A stretch of 32,694 bases of DNA. Origin: an uncultured Ruminococcus sp. (GTDB lineage Bacteria; Bacillota; Clostridia; Oscillospirales; Ruminococcaceae). The stretch is from assembly GCA_900550695.1 (NCBI GenBank), contig URTF01000017.1:1-32694 (forward strand), written 5' to 3'. The notes below the pieces were generated by a model. That model had not been told where the DNA came from. It searched no databases and worked only from the letters and a program-made list of their open reading frames with translations. Every line of letters starts with the position of its first letter. Position 1 is the stretch's first letter. The translations under genes and the position numbers were made by a program. Of this stretch, positions 1-8,300 are shown piece after piece.

Positions 1-2
1 TA

Positions 3-929
3 TTATACCATTCGAGTGCTTTTTGTGCAACTTTTTGTTTTCAGACACGCTCTAGTATCAACACATAAATATGCAATAGTCTTTTTATTTTTTAAAACTA
101 CACATTCACGAAATCTATCTGCCTTTTTTTCATCAGAATTATCATTCACCAAACGAAACGTATAAGCTTTTTTATCTTCAATGTCATTAATATATGTATC
201 TAAGAATTTATTCTTAAAATAATTTTCAATATTTTCTTTTGAATCAAGTATTTTTTTTATTGCATGAGCTTTATCGTAGTCATTAATTTCGTCACAAATC
301 AATTGGCTCATAACATTTTCCTCCACCATTTTATCAATCACATAAATCATCTGATTGCATATTGATTTTATAATTCCATCATTTAATTCTTTTATTGAAC
401 TTTTCAGCCATCCCCGTATTTCATTTTTAAATGAAATACACTTATATTGATTTTCTGTGAGTGTGTTAACGCTTTTTGCAGACGGAACATTTTTTGTAGG
501 TGTCAGATAATATATTTTACCATTTTCATTTCCTTTGAAATAAAAATTATAGTAATCATAAATCTGATTATTCTGATCACGTGCCCATATCTTGACCTCA
601 ATTGGGTAAATGGTTTGATTTGCATAAATTACAATATCTACACGGCGTTTATCATCTATACCCTCTTCAAGAACGACCTGTGTTTTATTAATATCACATT
701 TGATTGTATCGCCTAAAACATTTTCAATAAAGTTCTTTAAAAACAAATCACCACAGCCATGTTTACCGTTAGGATCAAGCAACTCTCCCAAGAATCTGCA
801 CATCAGAACTTCTTTACTTTCAATACCAAGAACTTTAAAAATATTAAAATCAGAAGTATCCGGCGTTGTGTTACCTTTAATTTTATCACTAAGCTTATTG
901 AAAAAATCCGATTTAAACAATTCTTCCAT
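3..929 (-). CDS. PD-(D/E)XK nuclease superfamily protein, probably C-terminally truncated
   Basis: 308 residues. The N-terminal part (about residues 38-72) has the pattern ESKEVLMCRFLGELLDP followed by HG and FL..F, which I recognise from the PDDEXK_4-type stand-alone nuclease-like family. The catalytic core is visible: Asp98 in RRVDIVIY, then Glu111-Val-Lys113 in PIEVK, then Gln/Tyr residues at 120-126 that fit the usual Q..Y helix. The family normally runs on further. Here the last ~20 residues are rich in Lys, Thr, Cys and Arg and end abruptly at a TAA at the window edge, so a frameshift or truncation is likely. Start ATG at 929 is preceded by AAGGAAAG. The gene stands alone, about 200 nt downstream of a consensus promoter. 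Such proteins are often found near restriction or defence genes, but no methylase is visible here. Superfamily assignment is fairly sure; substrate and role are unknown. Confidence 0.72.
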   Translation of the reverse strand: MEELFKSDFFNKLSDKIKGNTTPDTSDFNIFKVLGIESKEVLMCRFLGELLDPNGKHGCGDLFLKNFIENVLGDTIKCDINKTQVVLEEGIDDKRRVDIVIYANQTIYPIEVKIWARDQNNQIYDYYNFYFKGNENGKIYYLTPTKNVPSAKSVNTLTENQYKCISFKNEIRGWLKSSIKELNDGIIKSICNQMIYVIDKMVEENVMSQLICDEINDYDKAHAIKKILDSKENIENYFKNKFLDTYINDIEDKKAYTFRLVNDNSDEKKADRFRECVVLKNKKTIAYLCVDTRACLKTKSCTKSTRMV

Positions 930-1132
930 TTCGTTCTTTCCTTATTTCATTATATGAAAACTCAACCCATTAAGCAGATCATCATGTTCTTTATCTGCAA
1001 AATCAACCGCAATATAACATCTGAATTTACACTGTAAATCTCAATTTCTTTTATTCTCTTCAATGCGTTATGTAATAATGGTTCAAAAAATCTCGGCAAT
1101 TGTATATAATAAAGGAATAAATTCTAATAATT
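930..1132 (-). other. Long 5' leader of the nuclease-like gene
   Basis: About 200 nt lie between the predicted transcription start (~1126) and the nuclease ATG. A near-perfect palindrome sits at 1022-1038 (AATTTACA-c-TGTAAATC), an operator-like size. A second TATAAT lies at about 950-955 with no good -35. A minus-strand reading frame of about 50 codons runs through 958-1110 but has no ATG or ribosome site, so I do not call it a gene. Confidence 0.35.
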
Positions 1133-1161
1133 ATTATATAATTCTCTTTATCAATTGTCAA
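1133..1161 (-). promoter_or_regulatory. Sigma-A promoter for the nuclease-like gene
   Basis: On the minus strand TTGACA (1156-1161) is followed after 17 bp by TATAAT (1133-1138). Both hexamers match the consensus perfectly. It points toward the nuclease-like gene. Confidence 0.75.
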
Positions 1162-1273
1162 GCACACTGCTCAATATCAGCGTCAACGTGTCCGTTTTTT
1201 TGTACACATATACCAACTCACACACAAAACAGACACCTCATCAATAAAGTTCCTGTTCTTTTCATACTAATAA

Positions 1274-1324
1274 AGCAAAAGCTCACAGCCGTTGAAACAG
1301 GCTATGAGCTTTTGCTTGTTTTTT
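1274..1324. terminator. Bidirectional intrinsic terminator after the SDR gene
   Basis: Inverted repeat with arms at 1274-1290 and 1300-1316 (AGCAAAAGCTCACAGCC against its near-complement) around a 9-nt loop. T-rich sequence follows on the plus side (TGTTTTTTT), and a weaker T-rich stretch follows on the minus side. It lies just downstream of the FabG-like gene stop. Confidence 0.75.
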
Positions 1325-1344
1325 TAATTTAATGATGATCTGTA

Positions 1345-2091
1345 TTATGACCGTGCAAGTCCGTCCACCTGAAGAACAACGCCCGTGATGTATGAAGCCT
1401 CGTCCGATGCGAGGAAAACAAAAGCATTCGCGATGTCCTCGGGCTGTCCGAGACGTCTGAGCGGTATCTGCGCAACGAGCGGCTCTATCACCGACTTCGG
1501 AACGGATTTCATCATATCCGTTTCTGTAATGCCGGGAGCAACTGCGTTTACCCTTATTCCGCACGGTCCGAGTTCCCTTGCGAGCGAGAGCGTAAAGCCG
1601 TTCACCGCAAATTTCGATGTCGGATATGCGATGCCCGACGGCTGACCGTAAACACTTACCATAGATGAGGTGTTGAGGATAACGCCCGAACCCTGCTTCG
1701 TCATAATATCAGCAGCCGCTTTCGAGCAGTTGAATACAGCTTTCAGATTGAGATCCATTACCCTGTCGAAATTTTCTTCGGTATAATCGGAGAATTTCAT
1801 CATATCGGCAACGCCTGCATTGTTGACGAGGATATCTATCCTGCCGTATTTTTCGGCAATGCCGTTCATTGTTTCTTTTACCTCCGCAAAGTTGGCGAGG
1901 TTCGGGAAAATACCTTCGACCTTTGCATCGGGACATTCTGCCTTTATGTCGGAAACCGCCTTATCGGCTGTTTCTTTTTTGCTTGCGCAAAGAATGACCG
2001 AAGCGCCTTCTTTCAAAAAAGCTTTGACAACAGCAAAACCGATGCCTCTGCTTCCGCCCGTAACAACAGCGACTTTTCCGTTTAATCTCAT
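1345..2091 (-). CDS. Short-chain dehydrogenase/reductase, FabG-like
   Basis: 248 residues, the usual length for a classical SDR. The Rossmann cofactor motif TGGSRGIG is at residues 11-18, NNAG at 90-93, and the catalytic set Asn115, Ser142/143, Tyr156 and Lys160 (YPTSK) is intact. The C-terminal PEDIANAFVFLASDEASYITG stretch is typical of FabG / 3-oxoacyl-ACP reductase-like enzymes that use NAD(P)H. Start ATG at 2091 follows AAAGGCGG with good spacing. The gene has its own strong promoter and terminator, so it is monocistronic, and no fatty-acid synthesis genes are next to it. The true substrate could be an acyl-ACP, a sugar or a steroid-like ketone. SDR membership is certain; fabG identity is not. 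Confidence 0.93.
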   Translation of the reverse strand: MRLNGKVAVVTGGSRGIGFAVVKAFLKEGASVILCASKKETADKAVSDIKAECPDAKVEGIFPNLANFAEVKETMNGIAEKYGRIDILVNNAGVADMMKFSDYTEENFDRVMDLNLKAVFNCSKAAADIMTKQGSGVILNTSSMVSVYGQPSGIAYPTSKFAVNGFTLSLARELGPCGIRVNAVAPGITETDMMKSVPKSVIEPLVAQIPLRRLGQPEDIANAFVFLASDEASYITGVVLQVDGLARS

Positions 2092-2146
2092 AATGGTTTC
2101 CGCCTTTCTGTAATAATTTCATAAAAAAATAAATTTCTATACATTT

Positions 2147-2175
2147 ATTATACGATGTTTTGTTCAATAAGTCAA
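2147..2175 (-). promoter_or_regulatory. Sigma-A promoter for the SDR gene
   Basis: Minus strand: TTGACT (2170-2175), 17-bp spacer, TATAAT (2147-2152). It lies just downstream of the giant-protein terminator, which isolates the two genes transcriptionally. Confidence 0.8.
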
Positions 2176-2204
2176 TAGTTTTTATTAAAAAACACAATAT
2201 CATA

Positions 2205-2246
2205 AAAAAACGGGCAGCCTATGACAGACTGCCCGTTTTTTATTTT
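2205..2246. terminator. Intrinsic terminator of giant protein 1
   Basis: Stem AAAAACGGGCAG (2205-2216) pairs with CTGCCCGTTTTT (2229-2240), with runs of T on both strands. It lies about 60 nt past the stop codon of the giant gene. Confidence 0.85.
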
Positions 2247-2303
2247 TTAAGCTGTTTTTTCAGCTTTTTGCTTTGAGAAGCTTAGATGTCTTACGAATCG
2301 TTG

Positions 2304-5300
2304 TCAGTCATCCATACCGGTAATTTCGGGAGCTGCGTAAGTAACAGATGTTATAACGCCAGCTGTTCCACAGATGTAAAAGCCGTTTTCCTTGATGAAA
2401 GCTACATCTTCATCGGAGAGTTCCCAAGTATAGGTATTGCTTCCCGATGTAGGCTCTACAGTTTTAATAGCTTCGCCTTCTGCTGACTTTTTGAACTCGA
2501 TTGAATTTTCTACAGCATCCTGAAGAGTTACTGTAATAGTACCCTTTGCAGCGACATCTCTTTTTGCTTCTATTTTCAAAACATGCAATGCGAGGTCAAC
2601 CGAACCGGAGTAGTCAAGAGTACCGAACGTTTCGCCCTTTTCTTCGCCGGTTACGGGATCAGCGTATTTAACAGCGGTTACAACGCCTGCATCACCTGTA
2701 ACAGTAAAGCCGTTAGCTGTGATCTTTTCAGCCTGGTCAGCTGTAAGAGTGAACATTACATAAGAAGCTCCTGCATAGGGAATAAGTTTTGTAAGCTCAT
2801 TGCCGTCTGCATCGTTAAGAACGATCGCGCTTGTAACGTTATCCTTAAGAGTAACTGTGATAACACCTTTTGCAGCAACGTTTGTCTTTGCGATCTTCAG
2901 AACGTTTGCGGAAAGGTCAACGCCTGTTTCGTTTGTATAACCATTATCACCGATCTCACCGTTAACGACAGTCTTCTCTGCCGGCTCGGGTTCTGTTGGC
3001 TCCGGATTTACGATCGGCTCGCCGTTAACTGAACCGTTAACAACCTTTGCGTCGTCAACAACCGTTACGGTGTAAAGAGCCTTCTTTGTTTTCTTGTCCG
3101 TTGCGGACTTGAACTTAAGAAGATCCTTTGCTGTGCCTTCCTTCTTCTGGAGTGTTACCTTGCCGCCGATAACGAGGTTACCTGTGAGGGTAATGTCGCT
3201 GTTGACCTTAAGTGTAACAGCCTTATCGGAAGTGATAGTGAGTGTTTCATACTTGCCCTTTGTCGGGAGTGCAAGTTTGCCACTTACAGGCTGAACGTCT
3301 GTTACATCGATCTCGATCTCTGTCTTTGCATCGCCGAGCTTTGCAACTGCCTTTACAGCATTCTCATATGTGTCGAATAAGTATGTTGTTTCTCCGTCTA
3401 AAGTCAATGCAGCTGCCTTTGCATTTGCCTTTGCAACAGCCATAAGCTTGTTGCCCTTTGGAACTGCAACATAAGTTTTGCCGTCGCCGATAGTTACAGA
3501 TTCTGCACGATAGTTGCCTGTGAGAACAGCGATCTGCTTATCTGCGATCTCGCCGTCAACGTTAAGTACAATATTGCCCTTGCCGAGGATATTACCGATC
3601 TTGACCTTGCTTGCGTTCTTAACATTGTAGTTGAGCGAATCGCCGCCTTCTGCAATGATGATTGCAGCTGCGAATGATGCATTGTCAGCGAGAGTTGTCT
3701 TCGGTGCTCTGAAGTAACCAACATTAACCTTGCCGCTTACTGTGATATCACCGTCGGCAAAAAATCCACCCTTGCTGCCATCGATATTTACGAACCGGCT
3801 TACCTTCTTTTCAGCGTCGTATGCAACATGTGCATCCTTGTCGATCACGAATGCGTAGCTGCCAAGCTTAACTGTCATTGCCTTCTTGTCAGCCTTATTG
3901 AGAGTTACGTTTTCGTTGAGATTAAGGTTACCTGTGAGGGTAAGATCCTTTGCTGTTGTGATCTCTGCAGCCTTATCTGCTGTAAGTTCGATTCCATAGT
4001 AGGTATTAGCCTTAGGAAGAACGAGAACATCACCGGTCTTTACAGCAACTTCATAGCAAGCCTTCTTGTCCTTGATCCTTGAAATGTCGTTCATTGCGCT
4101 TGCAACGGAGTCATAAGCTCTTACCTTGTCGATATTTTTGTTTTCAAAGTCTTCGTTATTCTTGTAAGCGTTAACTTCAACAACGTTTTCAGCCTTTACA
4201 GCCTTGAGGGTATTGCCGGAACGAACTACCTTGAGTTCACCGTCTACAACAACAGCATCCTTGGTGTAGTCGCCTGTGATAGATGCAAGAACTGCATTTT
4301 CCGCAACTGCTGCACCGTCAAGCTTAAGACTGCTTGCATTGTCGCCTGTGATATTGACGAACTTAACGTTCTTTGCATTCGTGTAGGAGAATGTGCAGTC
4401 TCTGTTTGCTTCGATGCTGCCTGTGAATGCAGCCCTATCTCCGTCGAGAGTTACCTTGCTGTTTTGGAGAACAAGTGTTGTGCCGTTTACCTTGCCGCTT
4501 ACAACAATGTCAATACCTGTAGTGAACTTACCTGTGCCGCTGATGTTAGCAACCGCACTGTATTCGCCACTGCCCTCTGCAGCATCAGCTGTCTTATTCA
4601 GGTAGCAGCCGTCAGCATAAAGCTCATACTTGCCGACATTTACGTTCAATGCAGCAGTTGACTTGCCGTCCTTTGTAACCTTTTCGATGTCAACATTATC
4701 AAGGACGAGGTTACCTGTAAGTGCGAGATCGCCGGTTACCTTAACAGTAACAGCATCAGCAGCTTTGTAAGTAAGTGTCTTGTACTTGCCTGCTGTTGGG
4801 AGCGGAAGCTTAGCAACTGCATCCTTGAATGTCTTGTCTGTGATAGTGATCTCAACGACATCGGTGGACTTACCTGTTGCGGAAATGTCCTTGATAGCCT
4901 CGTCAACAGTCTTGTAACGAGCTGTCTTGCCGTTGATCTTTACATTAACGTAATCTGCAGCAGCAGTCTTGGACTTCGCAATGAGGTTCTTGCCGCTCTT
5001 GAGGATATAGTAAGAATCTTCTGTGTCAAGGTTATCGTTGGAAGGAACGAATTCATCAGCATAAGTACCTGCGATAGTACCGAGAACAATGTCTTCGGTG
5101 ATATGAGCAGTCTTTCCTGATGTGTAATCAACGAGAACGAACTTGAGGCTCTTAGATGCGGCTGTTACACCGTTCTTGCCAATAACGAGTGCGTTCTTGC
5201 CCTTTGGCTGTGTGTAAACTGCGAGTGTTGCAGTATCCTTTTCAGCTTCGATAGACATTGCATTTACAATGCCCTTAACTGTGAGGCTTGCATTGTCGCC

Positions 5301-8300
5301 GTTGAGGTTGAGAGCGGTCTTTGCAGTGAGGTTGCCGTTAACTGTTACGGAGCTTGCAGCAACATCCTTGCCTTCCCATGACTTTTCCTCACCGTTGATA
5401 GCGCCAGCGCCCGGAACTATGCTGGTAGTCTTTGTAACGTTGACTGTTGCAGCAGTTACTGTACCAACTGTTACTCTGTCGAGGTTTACAACGCCGCTTG
5501 AAGTGATGGTCTTGATGCTCTTTTCAGTTGTTACGCTGTTAAGAGTAAGCTCATTCTTGCCTGTGGAGATGCTGAAATCATAGGAAGTGGAGACGCCCTT
5601 GACTGTCTTTACGGAATCAAGCTTAACATTCTCGAATGTTGTCTTGCCTGTAAGTGTGAGGTTGCCTGTGAACTTGACAGTCTGTGCAGCAGCGTCGCTC
5701 TTGATAACGAGTTCGCCGAATGTACCTGCTGCAGGCATCTTAAGTGCGCCCTTAGCATCGAGTTCCTTGGAAAGTGTGATATTATATACCGCAGTTTTAG
5801 CAAAGTTCTTGTCAGCCTTTGCAACAGCAGCGATCGTGCTTGTGATATCGCTCCACTGTGCATATTCAACGCCGTTCATTGTAGCAACGGTATCCATTAC
5901 CTTAATGTCGGACTTATCTCTGCCGAGTGTTGTGCCTTCAGGGAGAGATTCGGATGCGTCAACAGCAGCGAGGTTAACATTCTTGGAAACGAGAACAACA
6001 TCGTCCTTAGCGAACCTGCTGACTGTTTCAACAGCTGGCTCCTGTCCCTCTCCTGCGGAAGCAGCAGTCTTCTTGTAGCTGATGCCAACTTCGAGCTTGA
6101 CATTGCCTGTGATATTGCCTGTTACAGCGACCGGCTTGTATTCGGCATCGGTATAAACGAGCTTGCTTGCAACGCTGCCGCTTGTTATAATGTTTGTAAC
6201 TGTAACTGCAGCATTCTTGCCGATCTCAACTACAGAACCGTTTTCGACAGCAAGTTCCTTTACCTTAACGGTGTTGTTGAATGTAACAGCTCCGTTCTTA
6301 ACATGAACAGTACCAAAGCCTGTTATTGCAGAATTGAACTCATTAACTGACTGAACTGTTTCGAGAACAGACTTTGCACCACCCTTGATAGTTGATGCCT
6401 GTGCCTCGATTTCAAGTCCGCCTGCAACTGTAAGATTCTTGCTTGCATTGAGTGTGAATGTCTTTGCAAGTGTCTTGCCGTCCTTATCAAGAGCCTTGAT
6501 CTTAACATTTTCAAGTTTAGTATTGGTCGGAAGTGTTACGGAAGCTGACTTTGTTGTGATAGTATTTCCGGTGCAGGCAACAGTAACGCTCTTTGCCTTT
6601 GCAGCTGTAGGCATTGTGAGCTTGTCAACAGCAACGTCCTTTTTAACTTCAACTGTGTAATCAACGTTCTTGTCGGTCATTGTCTTGAGAACTTCGTCCC
6701 ATGTCTCGCAAACAACGGACTTACTTTCTGCACCGTCCATATATGAAACTTCAAAGTTTTCGGAAGTTACCTTTTCGGGAGCGAGTGTGAATGTGACCTT
6801 GTCAAGACCTTCTGTTGCAAGACCTGTCTCGTAAGTATATGTTACATTACCTGCAACGTCTGTGAGAACGCCCTCTGTGAGTGTTGCGCCCTTGATGTCG
6901 CCCATCTTATCAACAACAAGTCCTTCAGCAGCGAGATCCTTAAGATCATACTTGCCGTCAACGACTGTGCCGATATTTCTCTTGTTGTTGTCAGCCTTGA
7001 ACTTATCAGCTGTGAGAGCTGTAAGACCTGTGAGGTCGAGAGTGATAAGGCTGTTGCCCGAAACATCGAGATTTTCAAGAAGTGTGTTAGCGGAAACGTC
7101 GATCTTTGTAAGACCGCAGTTTGCAGCATCGAGAGTCTTGAGCTTTGTGTTAGCCTTAACGTCGAGTTCCTTTACCTTTACATTTGCAAGTGCAAGTGTT
7201 TCAAGCTCTGTATTAGCCTTAACATCAAGAGCTGTGAGCTTTGTATCGGAAACATTGAGTACCTTAAGACCTGTGTACTTGGAAACATCAACTGCTGTGA
7301 TAGCTGTGTTCTGGAGAAGAAGTGTTTCGATAGCAGCTGTTTCAGGGAGCTTAAGATCAGCAAGGTTTGTGCAGCCGCTTACATCAACGGATGTCAAAGC
7401 TGTGTTCTGTGAAAGATCAAGAACCTTGAAGTTCTTCTGTGTGTTTGTAAGTGTGAAGGACTTAAGAGCTGTGAGCTTTTCAATGCCCTTGAAGTTTACA
7501 ACCTTTGCAAGGTTTGCAACTTCGTCCTTGTAAGCATCGCCGGGCTTTCCATTGCCAAGGTCTGTGATCTTTGCGATATCTTCCTCGGTGAGTACAGGAA
7601 CTTTCTTAACAGTTTCAGAGCTGTATGCTGTCAATACCTTACGGAAGTTAGCATCAGGGAAGTTTGCTGCATTGATGGCGATCTTTGTTGTATCCTCATC
7701 AGCAGCAGACTTAACGAGGAATGAAACGTCGCCGAACCAAGGATACTGGGTATCATTCCAAGTTCCTTCCGGAGAAAGTTCAATAGTTATGCCGAAAGGT
7801 TCAACAGTGGACTTGGAAACAGCTGTAAATGTAAATGTTGTAACTGTTCCCTCGGTTGCGGAAGTAACATTAAGACCTGTTTTAGCCTTGTTGCTGTTAT
7901 CGATCTTGCCGGTGTTTACAACTTCGGGATAAATATAATCTTCCCAGGCACCCGGGTCGTTAGGAGCGTGGATCTTGTACTTGATACGATATTTAGCATT
8001 TTTCGGTGTATTCTTGCTGTCGTATTTGATAGTAAAGGAATCGCCGACCTTCATTTCTTCATTCTTAAGAGTGGAGAAAGTGAAGTTTTCTGCTCCGATA
8101 GATGCCTCATTTGGATCGTATGTGTAAATCGTTTCGTCGTCAGCGTTAACAAATTCGATCTTAACGAGTTCACCGTTAATTACATCGGGATCGGAGGTCT
8201 TGACACCGATCTGATACCATTGGTCTTTGTCTGTGATCGGGAAATCAACAGTTGCGGTCATTTCGCCGGTTGCTGTGATTTTATTCTCTGTATCTGCGGC

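Noticed and set aside
958..1110. Minus-strand frame of about 50 codons upstream of the nuclease-like gene
   Set aside because: No ATG or ribosome site and no recognisable domain; more likely untranslated leader.
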